Below are positions 8,227 to 16,734 of a stretch of 64,000 nt of DNA, piece after piece. Position numbers and translations under genes: made by a program. Below the pieces are notes generated by a model, which searched no databases, had not been told where the DNA came from, and saw only the letters and a list, made by a program, of their open reading frames with translations. Positions within the stretch are counted from its first letter, which is position 1; the number at the start of each line of letters is the position of its first letter. The DNA lies in contig NZ_ATLO01000003.1 of NCBI RefSeq assembly GCF_000416235.1, positions 62,001 to 126,000 of the forward strand, given 5' to 3'. This DNA is from Pseudomonas sp. CFII64 (GTDB taxonomy: Bacteria; Pseudomonadota; Gammaproteobacteria; Pseudomonadales; Pseudomonadaceae).

Positions 8227-9186
8227 ATGTATTCATACGGATTGATGGGTTTTTTTGCCCTGGCCCTGGGCGTCTCGAGCGCCAGTGTCGCACAACCCTT
8301 GAATGAGCCGCTCCAGCCGCTGCCTGATGTCGTGGCGCAAGACCCGCAGCAGGTCGAACTGGGCCGCCAGCTGTTCAATGAGGTCCGCCTTTCAGCCAAT
8401 GGCACGCTTTCCTGCGCCAGTTGCCATCGCCTGGACCATGGCGGCGCCGACGACAAGCCGCTGTCGATCGGTTTTCTAGGCGGCACATTGCCGATCAACA
8501 CGCCGACGGTGTTCAACGCGGCACTGAATTTCAAGCAGTTCTGGAACGGCCGCGCCGATTCCCTGACGGCACAGATCCATGAAGTGGTGCAAAGCCCACT
8601 GGAAATGGGCAGTTCCTGGGAACACGTCAGTGCCCAGCTGGCCGGCGACAGTCTCTACCGCAAAGCTTTTGCCGCTGCCTACACCGACGGCGTCACCGTC
8701 GCCAACATCCAGCAAGCGCTGCAAAGTTACGAGCGCACCCTGATAACCCCCAACTCGCGCTTCGATCGTTACCTCAAAGGCGACACGGACATCCTTACGC
8801 TGCAGGAGAAATACGGCTATCAGCGCTTCAAGCAGTACGGCTGCATTGCCTGCCATCAAGGGATCAACATCGGTGGCAACATGTTTCAGAAATTCGGCGT
8901 CATGGGCGATTACTTCAAGGTCAGGGGCAAAGTCACCAACGCTGACCAGGGACGCTTTCTCGTGACCGGCAAGGAGGCAGACCGCAACGTATTCAAGGTG
9001 CCCAGCCTGCGTAACATCGCGCTCACCGCGCCTTATTTCCACGACGGGTCCGCCGCTACCCTGGAAGAGGCCGTCGACGTGATGTTCACCTACCAATTGG
9101 GCCGCGTGCCGACCGACCAGGATAAATCGCTGATCGTGCAGTTTCTGAAAACCCTGACCGGTGAGCTGGCAGGCAAACCCCTATGA
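8227..9186 (+). CDS. Di-haem cytochrome c peroxidase family protein
   Basis: 319 residues with a signal peptide (GLMGFFALALGVSSASVAQ) and two c-type haem sites, CASCH (63-67) and CIACH (206-210), the layout of bacterial CcpA/MauG peroxidases. They reduce hydrogen peroxide in the periplasm or oxidise other substrates. I start at the ATG at 8227 with AAAGGA 8-13 bases upstream; the frame is open further up but that extension has no signal character. The stop overlaps the ATG of the following sensor kinase (ATGA), so it is the first gene of a peroxidase-kinase-kinase operon. A sensory role is possible. Confidence 0.87.
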   Translation: MYSYGLMGFFALALGVSSASVAQPLNEPLQPLPDVVAQDPQQVELGRQLFNEVRLSANGTLSCASCHRLDHGGADDKPLSIGFLGGTLPINTPTVFNAALNFKQFWNGRADSLTAQIHEVVQSPLEMGSSWEHVSAQLAGDSLYRKAFAAAYTDGVTVANIQQALQSYERTLITPNSRFDRYLKGDTDILTLQEKYGYQRFKQYGCIACHQGINIGGNMFQKFGVMGDYFKVRGKVTNADQGRFLVTGKEADRNVFKVPSLRNIALTAPYFHDGSAATLEEAVDVMFTYQLGRVPTDQDKSLIVQFLKTLTGELAGKPL

Positions 9187-10988
9187 AAATGTCCCGACGC
9201 TCGAAAACCACACTGTTGGGCGCAATAACCCTGAGCATCGCCTCGGTTCTGGTGTTCTTGTATTTCAACTCCATCTCCCATGAGAGCTCCACCTACTTCG
9301 AATCCCGGGACGTGATACGCCAGCTCAAACAGCTGGATGCCCACTGGGAAACCGAAATCCTCAAATCCCGGATGGGCGTCACCCAGGACTATGACCTGCT
9401 GGTTGCGCCGCTGACGGAAATGAAGCGCCTGGGGTCCAGTTTTGAAACGATGCTGCACCTTGAAACCGGCCAACAAACCGACGAATGGACAACCCGTCGC
9501 GACGCTTACCTGGAGGCGCTGGAACTCAAGACGGAGCTGGTGGAGCAGTTCAAGTCCCACGATGCAGTGCTGCGTAACTCCCTGGCATTTTTGCCCTCGG
9601 CAGCCGACGACATCCAGTTTCAGCTGGCACAGGTCGAAGATCCGGTCCTGCTGCAGAACACCGCAACCAACATTTATGACCTGCTCTTGAGCGGTCTGGA
9701 GTTCGCTCAGTCGGCAACGTCTGACAAGTCCGCAGAAATCGAAGTGGGGATCAATCGGGTGCGTGCGGCGAATGATTTGCTGCCGGCGCCGCTCAGCGCC
9801 TCGATCAGCATCCTGCTCAATCACATCAACCTGATCCAGCGGGAGCAGCCTTTCGTCAATGATCTGCTGGGGCGCATCGCCGCAGTGCCCGTGGCGGACC
9901 GCCTGGATGCCATTAACCAGATGCTCAATGTTCACCAGCAACAAGCGGTGGAAAAAGAGCAGCAGTACCACCTGTATCTGGTCATCCTTTCGGCGGTGAT
10001 GGCGCTGTTGCTGGTGTATCTGGTGCAGCGTCTGGTGCGCAGTTACAAGGTGATCAACGACGTCAACAAAGCCTTGCAGGAAGCCAATGCGAGCCTGGAG
10101 CGACGGGTCGAGGAGCGCACGTGCGAGCTCAGGAATGCGCAGACCGAACTGATGGACACTGCGCGTCAGGCCGGGATGGCGGAGATCGCCACCAATGTTT
10201 TGCATAACGTTGGCAACGTGCTCAACAGCGTGAACATTTCCGCAGAACTGGTGACACGCCGGGTGCGCGACAGCAAGGCCCGCGGCCTGGCCAAGGCCGT
10301 GGCGATGATGAACGAGCATGCGACAGACCTGGGCAATTTCATGACCCTGGACGACAAAGGCAAACTGCTGCCCGGTTACCTGAATCAATTGGTGATCACC
10401 CTGGACATGGAACAACAAAGCATCGCCGAGGAACTGGAACGGCTGACCAAAAGCGTGGACCACATCAAGGAAATCGTGGCCAAACAACAGTCCTATGCCG
10501 GAGCCGCCGACCTCATCGAAACCCTGAGCATCACCTCCTTGCTGGAGGACGCCCTGCACATGAACTCCGGCGCCTTGACCCGGCACAGTGTCGCCGTGGT
10601 CCGCGAGTACGGCAGCGTGCCGGAAATACTGGGCGATAAACACCGGATCCTGCTGATCATGATCAACCTGATCAGCAACGCCAAATACGCCATGTCCCAG
10701 ACCGACAATGCCGCGCGCAAGATAACCCTGGCGGTGAACATTGTCGGGGGCACGACGTTGCGCATCTGCGTCAAGGACGAAGGCGAAGGTATTTCGCCGG
10801 AAAACCTGCCGCGTCTGTTTGTTCACGGCTTCACCACCCGCAAGGAGGGCCATGGTTTCGGCCTGCACAGCTGTGCGCTGGCTGCAATCGAGATGAACGG
10901 GCAATTGACGGCCCAGAGTGACGGTCCCGGCAAAGGCGCCTCATTCACCCTGGATCTTCCATTCAATCCTGCCGCAGGTGCGCAATGA
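9183..10988 (+). CDS. Membrane sensor histidine kinase with large periplasmic helical domain
   Basis: 601 residues. Transmembrane helix 1 (about 10-28) and helix 2 (about 264-282) bracket a long helical periplasmic domain resembling the DAHL type. A coiled coil follows (290-325), then an unusual phospho-acceptor region in which His341 lies in VLHNVGNVLNSVNIS rather than the usual HEIRTP, and an HATPase domain (N box NLISNAKYAM, G box GHGFGLHSCALA). It overlaps the peroxidase stop and the next kinase start by four bases each. The periplasmic domain faces the same compartment as the di-haem protein, so it may sense its redox state or product (inference). Confidence 0.87.
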   Translation: MKMSRRSKTTLLGAITLSIASVLVFLYFNSISHESSTYFESRDVIRQLKQLDAHWETEILKSRMGVTQDYDLLVAPLTEMKRLGSSFETMLHLETGQQTDEWTTRRDAYLEALELKTELVEQFKSHDAVLRNSLAFLPSAADDIQFQLAQVEDPVLLQNTATNIYDLLLSGLEFAQSATSDKSAEIEVGINRVRAANDLLPAPLSASISILLNHINLIQREQPFVNDLLGRIAAVPVADRLDAINQMLNVHQQQAVEKEQQYHLYLVILSAVMALLLVYLVQRLVRSYKVINDVNKALQEANASLERRVEERTCELRNAQTELMDTARQAGMAEIATNVLHNVGNVLNSVNISAELVTRRVRDSKARGLAKAVAMMNEHATDLGNFMTLDDKGKLLPGYLNQLVITLDMEQQSIAEELERLTKSVDHIKEIVAKQQSYAGAADLIETLSITSLLEDALHMNSGALTRHSVAVVREYGSVPEILGDKHRILLIMINLISNAKYAMSQTDNAARKITLAVNIVGGTTLRICVKDEGEGISPENLPRLFVHGFTTRKEGHGFGLHSCALAAIEMNGQLTAQSDGPGKGASFTLDLPFNPAAGAQ

Positions 10989-12388
10989 ACAGTCTCAGTA
11001 ACCGACGCATCCTTCTGATCGACGACACCCCGTCCATTCACGAAGATTTCCGCAAAATCCTCACGCCTTCCGAGGTTTCCAATGAGGAACTGGACCTGAT
11101 CGAGGCGGCGTTGTTCGGCAGCGAGGTTCCGGTGGTCAGCAAGCCGTTCTCACTGGACTCCGCTTACGGCGGCGAGGAAGGACTGGCCAAGGTCAACGAG
11201 GTGCTGGCGCAAAATCTGCCCTACGCCCTGGCGTTCGTGGACATGCGTATGCCTCAAGGCTGGGACGGCGCCAAGACCATCGAACATCTGTGGGCGGCGG
11301 ACCCACGCCTGCAAATCGTCGTGTGTACCGCTTACACGGATTATTCCTGGGACGAACTGCTGGACCGGTTGCAAGGTCACGACCGCCTGCTGATTCTGAA
11401 AAAACCTTTCGACAACATCGAAGTCCAGCAACTGGCCAACACCCTGACCAACAAATGGGAAATGGCCCAACGCGCTTCGGTACAGATGGATTCGCTGGAA
11501 AACCTGGTCGAACGCCGCACCGCTGAGCTGACCCAGACCAGCGAGGCGCTGCGGCGGGAAATCGACGAGCGAAAACTGCTGGAAAGCCAGCTGGTGCAAT
11601 CGGAGAAGCTCGCCTCGCTGGGGCAACTGGCGGCCGGTGTCGCCCATGAGATCAACAATCCCATCGGTTTCATTTCCTCCAACCTCGGCACGCTGGAAGG
11701 CTACTTCAGCAAACTCCAGGAAATGCTCGATGCTTATCGCGTGGCGGAAAAAGCCATGCCGCCGGGACCGACCGAACAGCAGTTGTCGGCCCTTCGTGAA
11801 CAGGTGGAACTGGATTACCTGCTGGAAGACATTCCCGTGTTGATCGCCGAGTCCAAGGAGGGCATCAGCCGCGCCGGAAAAATCGTCAAGGACCTTAAAG
11901 CGTTCTCACGAGTGGATTCCAGTGAACAATGGCAATGGGCGAACGTGCATGACGGCATCGATTCGACCCTGAACATCGCCGCCAACGAATTGAAATACAA
12001 GGCTGATGTCATCAAGGAATACGGCGACCTTCCGGAGATCGAGTGCCTGCCCTCGCAAATCAATCAGGTGATCATGAACCTGGTGGTCAACGCCGCCCAG
12101 GCGATGGGCGCGCAACGCGGCAAGATCACGATCCGCAGCGGCGTGGAGGACGACCAGGTGTGGCTGGAAGTGGCCGACAACGGTTCGGGCATTGCACCGG
12201 AATCGCTGCAGCGTATTTTCGACCCGTTCTATACGACCAAACCCGTCGGCCAGGGCACCGGTCTCGGCCTGTCGCTGTCGTACGGCATCGTCAACAAACA
12301 CGGCGGACACATCACCGTGCAGAGCGAAGTGGGCGTGGGGACCGCGTTCAAGATCATGTTGCCGATTCATCAGACCGCAACCGCTTGA
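10985..12388 (+). CDS. Hybrid protein: receiver domain plus histidine kinase
   Basis: 467 residues, cytoplasmic. The receiver (1-155) has DD (13-14), Asp86 (FVDMRMPQGWDG) and Lys140 (KKPFDN), with a roughly 40-residue insertion after the first helix (32-75). A coiled coil leads to HisKA with His221 (GVAHEINNPIGF) and an HATPase domain (NLVVNAAQAM; GTGLGLSLSYGIV). A receiver placed before a kinase suggests it takes phosphate from the upstream kinase and then acts on another receiver, plausibly the divergent HD-GYP-like protein. There is no DNA-binding domain in this cluster. Confidence 0.87.
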   Translation: MNSLSNRRILLIDDTPSIHEDFRKILTPSEVSNEELDLIEAALFGSEVPVVSKPFSLDSAYGGEEGLAKVNEVLAQNLPYALAFVDMRMPQGWDGAKTIEHLWAADPRLQIVVCTAYTDYSWDELLDRLQGHDRLLILKKPFDNIEVQQLANTLTNKWEMAQRASVQMDSLENLVERRTAELTQTSEALRREIDERKLLESQLVQSEKLASLGQLAAGVAHEINNPIGFISSNLGTLEGYFSKLQEMLDAYRVAEKAMPPGPTEQQLSALREQVELDYLLEDIPVLIAESKEGISRAGKIVKDLKAFSRVDSSEQWQWANVHDGIDSTLNIAANELKYKADVIKEYGDLPEIECLPSQINQVIMNLVVNAAQAMGAQRGKITIRSGVEDDQVWLEVADNGSGIAPESLQRIFDPFYTTKPVGQGTGLGLSLSYGIVNKHGGHITVQSEVGVGTAFKIMLPIHQTATA

Positions 12389-12471
12389 AGTGAGCGCCCG
12401 CAGACCTGTCAGCTATGTCCCCGGTCTATACATTTCGCAAAGGGGGGAAACCATTATGCGCTGACGTCCGG

Positions 12472-12486
12472 CCCGACTTCGTCGGG
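12472..12486 (+). terminator. Small hairpin after the kinase operon
   Basis: CCCGAC, loop TTC, GTCGGG, then TTCCTTCG, about 85 bases past the stop at 12388. The U run is poor, so it may be an arm of the structured element that follows rather than a true terminator. Confidence 0.35.
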
Positions 12487-12498
12487 TTCCTTCGCTCC

Positions 12499-12589
12499 GG
12501 TGCCGTGGTGTGGGTACGCGCCGACGCGCCATCCCTGGCGCAACGGCGCTCGACCGGCATCCATGCCGGTCGCCCCACACCACGACACC
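12499..12589. repeat. Cloverleaf-like structured intergenic element
   Basis: A 91-base element with three nested stems. The closing stem CGTGGTGTGGG (12504-12514) pairs with CCCACACCACG (12574-12584) and extends four more pairs after one mismatch. Inside are hairpin GCGCCA-TCCC-TGGCGC (12526-12541) and hairpin CGACCGGCA-TCCA-TGCCGGTCG (12551-12572). I recall similar sequence giving spurious short proteins in other Pseudomonas genomes, so it is probably a dispersed repeat; only one copy is in this window. Confidence 0.6.
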
Positions 12590-12593
12590 TGCG

Positions 12594-12852
12594 CTCAGCC
12601 TCCCGACGCGCGTTTGGCGGTGTCTGCCAGATCGCGGCACGAAAAAGCCAGAATCAAAAGCCAGAGCCGATTTTCCAGATTGAGTGGAGCCTCGTTGGAG
12701 CGAGGCTTGCCCGCGAATCGGCCACTCAGCCTCCCGACGCGCGTTTGGCGGTGTCTGCCAGATCGCGGCACGAAAAAGCCAGAATCAAAAGCCAGAGCCG
12801 ATTTTCCAGATTGAGTGGAGCCTCGTTGGAGCGAGGCTTGCCCGCGAATCGG
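12594..12852. repeat. Tandem direct repeat, 128-bp units, 131-bp period
   Basis: 12594-12721 and 12725-12852 read as identical copies separated by three bases. Each starts CTCAGCCTCCCGACGCGCG and ends with a half-REP containing GTTGGAGCGAGGCTTGCCCG. The half-REP is the same class as the inverted pair at 47344. It looks like recent unequal recombination or replication slippage. The remaining 240 bases up to the MarR gene hold the promoter and operators listed separately. Confidence 0.88.
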
Positions 12853-12997
12853 ATTGTCGGGCTCCACGGTTGTCGACTGAGATAAGCCTCGGCGGACGCG
12901 TTCATTAGAGCGGGGAAAAATATAATTTCGCGAATAAATTCGCGCCCCAACCTACGCCATCCTTCCCAAAAAACTCCCACCACCCGGCACTCCGGGG

Positions 12998-13043
12998 TTG
13001 ACTGTAACTCTTTGTTACAGGATATTAATAGTTAGCAAGCTAA
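12998..13043 (+). promoter_or_regulatory. Promoter with two palindromic operators upstream of the MarR efflux operon
   Basis: A -35 like TTGACT (12998) and a -10 like GATATT (13021) are 17 bases apart. Between them lies CTGTAAC-TCTTT-GTTACAG (13002-13020), a 7-base inverted repeat. Just downstream lies TTAGC-AA-GCTAA (13032-13043), a typical MarR-family half-site arrangement. Binding to either would block RNA polymerase. The second is the likelier site for the encoded MarR protein; the first could bind it or another regulator. Confidence 0.65.
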
Positions 13044-13095
13044 TAATGTCTCTACGAACAATATCAACCCCAACTATTTAAATCCGGTCCATCTC

Positions 13096-13548
13096 ATGTC
13101 CCTTGACTCACTGCAGATGAATATCAGCAGCGCCATGGTCGCTGCGTCCCGCCAGTGGCGGCGCATCTGCCAGAACACGCTGGTCACCTACGGCGTGTCC
13201 GAAGCCTGCGCCGGCCCCTTGCTGATGATCCTGCGCCTGGGCGATGGCGTGAACCAGGTCACCGTCGCCCAGGCTGCGGGCATGGAGAGTCCGACGCTGG
13301 TGCGCCTGTTGGATCAGCTATGCAGTGCTGGAATCGTCTGCCGCACCGAAGACCCGAATGATCGCCGCGCCAAAGCCTTGAGCCTGACCGAAAGCGGCCG
13401 AACCCTGGCCTTGGCCATCGAAGATGAACTGATTCGCCTGCGCCGCGACGTGCTGAAAAACGTCGCCCGCGCAGACCTGGAGGCGACGTTGCGCGTTTTC
13501 AAAGCCTTTGCCGACGCGGCGCATCCGGACACAGCGGGGCCAGCTTGA
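13096..13548 (+). CDS. MarR family transcriptional regulator
   Basis: 150 residues with the MarR winged-helix layout: recognition region QVTVAQAAGMESPTLVRLLD (54-73) and wing EDPNDRRAKALSLTESG (84-100). Such proteins repress efflux or aromatic degradation genes and release DNA on binding phenolic or other ligands. It is the first gene of a five-gene operon; its TGA overlaps the TTG start of the pump gene. The palindromes at 13002 and 13032 suggest autorepression. Confidence 0.9.
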   Translation: MSLDSLQMNISSAMVAASRQWRRICQNTLVTYGVSEACAGPLLMILRLGDGVNQVTVAQAAGMESPTLVRLLDQLCSAGIVCRTEDPNDRRAKALSLTESGRTLALAIEDELIRLRRDVLKNVARADLEATLRVFKAFADAAHPDTAGPA

Positions 13549-15632
13549 AAGATTTCTTTGCGGGCGTTCCCCCGGCGCGCGACTGGTTTTACGGCGTGCG
13601 CACGTTTGGCGCTTCGATGCTGGCGTTGTACATCGCCCTGCTGATGGAAATGCCTCGGCCGTACTGGGCGATGGCCACGGTGTATATCGTCTCCAGCCCC
13701 TTCGTCGGCCCGACCAGTTCCAAGGCGTTGTACCGCGCATTGGGCACCTTGGCTGGCGCGGCGGCGGCGGTGTTTCTGGTGCCGATGTTCGTGCAGACGC
13801 CGATTCTGCTGGCGGTGGTCATCGCGTTGTGGACCGGCACGTTGCTGTTCCTGTCCCTGCATTTGCGCACCGCCAACAGCTACGCCTTGATGCTGGCCGG
13901 GTATACCCTGCCGCTGATTTCCTTTCCGGTGGTGGATAACCCGCAAGCGGTGTTCGAGATCGCCGTATCGCGCACCGAGGAAATTTTCCTTGGCATCGTT
14001 TGCGCGGCGGTGGTGGGCAGCATTTTCTGGCCGCGTCGCCTGGCGCCGGTCATGCAGGGCGCGGCGGACAAGTGGTTCAGCGATGCCTCGGCCTACAGCG
14101 ATCGCTTCCTGGCGCGTACGGTCAACGCGGAAGAAGTCGGCGCCTTGCGCGGTTCAATGGTCGCCACCTTCAACAGTCTGGAGCTGATGATCGGCCAGTT
14201 GCCCCACGAAGGCGCGCGCAGCCAGACCGTGCGCAATGCCAAGGAACTGCGTGGCCGGATGATCCACTTGCTGCCGGTGATCGACGCGCTGGACGACGCC
14301 TTGTGGGCACTGGACCGGCGCACGCCGGAACTGGTCGCCAATCTTGCACCACTGCTGATCGACACCCGCGCCTGGCTGGATAACACCGCCAGCGGTTTGC
14401 AGTTTGAGCAGTGGCAAGCCTTGCACCGGGAACTTGAGCGCCTGCAACCCACCGCTGCGCAACTGGACGACCGGCGTCAGTTGCTGCTGTCCAACGCACT
14501 GTATCGCCTGGGCGAATGGATCGACCTGTGGCAGGACTGCCGCACGCTGCAACACGCGATCAAGACCGATGATCAGACCCAATGGCGCGCGGTCTATCGC
14601 CATTGGCGGCTGGGGCGGATCACGCCGTTTCTGGATCGCGGGCTGATGTTGTATTCGGTGACGTCGACGGTGCTGGCGATCATCGTCGCCTCGGTGCTGT
14701 GGATTCTGCTGGGCTGGCCCGACGGCGCGGCAGCGGTAGCGCTGGCGGCGGTGTCGTGCAGTTTCTTCGCGGCAATGGACGATCCGGCGCCGCAGATCTA
14801 CCGATTCTTCTTCTGGACCCTGCTTTCGGTGGTATTTGCCAGCCTGTATCTGTTCGTGGTCCTGCCCAATCTGCATGACTTCCCGATGCTGGTGCTAGCG
14901 TTTGCGGTGCCGTTCATTTGCGTCGGCACGCTGACCGTGCAGCCGCGCTTCTACCTCGGCACGCTGCTGACCATCGTCAACACCTCATCATTCATCAGCA
15001 TTCAAAGCGCCTACGACGCGGACTTCCTGAACTTCGTCAATTCCAATCTGGCCGGGCCGGTCGGGCTGCTGTTTGCTTTTGTCTGGACCCTGGTGGTGCG
15101 GCCATTCGGTGTCGAACTGGCGGCCAAACGCCTGACCCGCTTCAGTTGGCGCGACATCGTGGCCCTGACCGAACCGGCGACCCTGGCCGAGCACCGCCGC
15201 ATGGGTGCACAAATGCTGGATCGTCTGATGCAGCATTTGCCGCGCCTGACCCTCACCGCACAGGACACCGGCATTGCCCTGCGTGAACTGCGCGTGGCAT
15301 TGAATCTGCTGGATCTGCTGGCCTGGCTGCCTCGTGTTCATGCCGCCCAGCAAACGCTGATGCGGCAAGTGGTGGATGAAGTGGGCGGTTATTTTCAGGC
15401 CTGCCTGACTGCCCGCGAACGACTGCCTGCGCCCAAAGGCTTGCTGATGACCATGGACCGCGCCCGCCGCGCCTTGAGCGCTGAAAGTCTGAGCGATGAA
15501 CCGGCCCGCCCTCACCTGCTGCACGCCTTGAGCGGCTTGCGCCTGGCGTTGTTGCCTGGCGTGGAGATCGTCCATCCGGCGGCGGAAACCGAAGAACAAC
15601 CGCCCTATGGCATTGACGGAGCACCTCTATGA
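13545..15632 (+). CDS. FUSC family inner-membrane efflux pump (AaeB-like)
   Basis: 695 residues. Two hydrophobic blocks of about six helices each (about 20-165 and about 368-510) flank cytoplasmic domains, as in AaeB and fusaric acid resistance pumps, which export aromatic carboxylic acids. The TTG start at 13545 overlaps the marR stop and puts MKDFFAGVPPARDWFYGVRT at the N-terminus, as usual for the family. The next gene overlaps by four bases (ATGA). With DUF1656, HlyD and an outer-membrane factor downstream it forms a complete tripartite exporter. Confidence 0.9.
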   Translation: MKDFFAGVPPARDWFYGVRTFGASMLALYIALLMEMPRPYWAMATVYIVSSPFVGPTSSKALYRALGTLAGAAAAVFLVPMFVQTPILLAVVIALWTGTLLFLSLHLRTANSYALMLAGYTLPLISFPVVDNPQAVFEIAVSRTEEIFLGIVCAAVVGSIFWPRRLAPVMQGAADKWFSDASAYSDRFLARTVNAEEVGALRGSMVATFNSLELMIGQLPHEGARSQTVRNAKELRGRMIHLLPVIDALDDALWALDRRTPELVANLAPLLIDTRAWLDNTASGLQFEQWQALHRELERLQPTAAQLDDRRQLLLSNALYRLGEWIDLWQDCRTLQHAIKTDDQTQWRAVYRHWRLGRITPFLDRGLMLYSVTSTVLAIIVASVLWILLGWPDGAAAVALAAVSCSFFAAMDDPAPQIYRFFFWTLLSVVFASLYLFVVLPNLHDFPMLVLAFAVPFICVGTLTVQPRFYLGTLLTIVNTSSFISIQSAYDADFLNFVNSNLAGPVGLLFAFVWTLVVRPFGVELAAKRLTRFSWRDIVALTEPATLAEHRRMGAQMLDRLMQHLPRLTLTAQDTGIALRELRVALNLLDLLAWLPRVHAAQQTLMRQVVDEVGGYFQACLTARERLPAPKGLLMTMDRARRALSAESLSDEPARPHLLHALSGLRLALLPGVEIVHPAAETEEQPPYGIDGAPL

Positions 15633-15838
15633 TCGGTGATCTGGACATCAGCGGGGTGTTCGTCCCCACGTTTCTGGCGCTGATGGGCATTACGTATTTG
15701 CTGTTTCTGGTGGTCCACGCTGGGTTGTCGCGTGTCCACTTTTACCGCCTGGTCTGGCACCGGGCATTGTTCAACGTAGGTCTATACGCTTTGCTCCTCG
15801 GCGCCGTGGATACTCTCAGTCGATACCTGATGAAATGA
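15629..15838 (+). CDS. DUF1656 small membrane protein (AaeX-like)
   Basis: 69 residues, with two hydrophobic helices (about 11-31 and 47-63) separated by RVHFYRLVWH. This is DUF1656/AaeX, always found with FUSC pumps and HlyD adaptors; its exact job is unknown. It overlaps both neighbours by four bases, indicating tight co-translation. Confidence 0.88.
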   Translation: MIGDLDISGVFVPTFLALMGITYLLFLVVHAGLSRVHFYRLVWHRALFNVGLYALLLGAVDTLSRYLMK

Positions 15839-16734
15839 AAAAACCTCTGCTGACATTGGGCCGTGTGGTCCTGACTTTGCTCGTCGTGGTCTTCGCCGCC
15901 ATCGTGGTCTGGCGCATGGTCATGTATTACATGTACGCCCCGTGGACCCGCGACGGGCATATCCGCGCCGACATCATCCAGATCGCCCCGGACGTTTCCG
16001 GCTTGATCCAGAAAGTCGACGTCCGCGATAACCAGTCGGTAACCAAAGGCCAGGTGCTGTTCACCATCGACCAGGACCGCTTCCGGCTGGCCTTGCGCCA
16101 GGCTCAGGCAACCGTCGCTGAACGTCAGGAAACGTACGAGCAGGCCCGTCGCGAAAACAAACGCAACCGTGGCCTGGGCAATCTGGTGGCCCGCGAACAA
16201 CTGGAAGAAAGCCAGTCCCGGGAAGCCCGCGCCTTGTCTGCGCTCAACGAGTCGCAGGTCGCGGTGGACGCCGCGCAACTGAACCTGGATCGCTCGGTAA
16301 TCCGCAGCCCGGTTGACGGTTACCTCAACGACCGGGCACCCCGCGCCCATGAATTCGTCACCGCAGGCCGCGCCGTGCTGTCGGTGGTGGACGGCACGTC
16401 TTTCCATATCGATGGCTATTTCGAAGAAACCAAACTCGACGGCATTCATATCGGCCAGGGCGTGGATATCCGCGTGATCGGTGACAACGCACGGCTGCGC
16501 GGCCATGTGGTGAGCATCGTCGCCGGTATCGAAGACCGCGACCGCAGCAGCGGCTCGAACCTGCTGCCTAACGTTAACCCGGCCTTCAGCTGGGTGCGTC
16601 TGGCGCAGCGGATTCCGGTGCGCATCGCCTTTGATGAAGTGCCGGCGGACTTCCGCATGATCGCCGGGCGCACCGCCACGGTGTCGATCATCGATGACGC
16701 GCAGACGCGTACCCGCAAGGAGCCCGCGCAATGA
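15835..16734 (+). CDS. HlyD family periplasmic adaptor (AaeA-like)
   Basis: 299 residues: one N-terminal transmembrane helix (about 7-27), a biotinyl-lipoyl half (PDVSGLIQKVDVRDNQSV), an alpha-helical hairpin (about 80-145) and the second lipoyl half (SVIRSPVDGYL), then beta-barrel. It links the FUSC pump to the outer-membrane channel encoded next. ATGA overlaps on both sides place it in the same operon. Confidence 0.9.
   Translation: MKKPLLTLGRVVLTLLVVVFAAIVVWRMVMYYMYAPWTRDGHIRADIIQIAPDVSGLIQKVDVRDNQSVTKGQVLFTIDQDRFRLALRQAQATVAERQETYEQARRENKRNRGLGNLVAREQLEESQSREARALSALNESQVAVDAAQLNLDRSVIRSPVDGYLNDRAPRAHEFVTAGRAVLSVVDGTSFHIDGYFEETKLDGIHIGQGVDIRVIGDNARLRGHVVSIVAGIEDRDRSSGSNLLPNVNPAFSWVRLAQRIPVRIAFDEVPADFRMIAGRTATVSIIDDAQTRTRKEPAQ

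Noticed and set aside
9090..10904. Long open frame on the minus strand opposite the sensor kinase (about 600 codons)
   Set aside because: It is rich in His, Gln and Val in the pattern produced by reading GC-rich coding DNA backwards, has no recognisable domain or ribosome site, and the plus-strand kinase has full family motifs.
12594..12852. CRISPR array
   Set aside because: Only two units, each 128 bases with a three-base spacer and a REP half inside; no cas genes in the window.
12415..12908. Overlapping short reading frames across the repeat region
   Set aside because: They run through the cloverleaf element and the tandem repeat in several frames, give the same peptide twice, and have no ribosome site.
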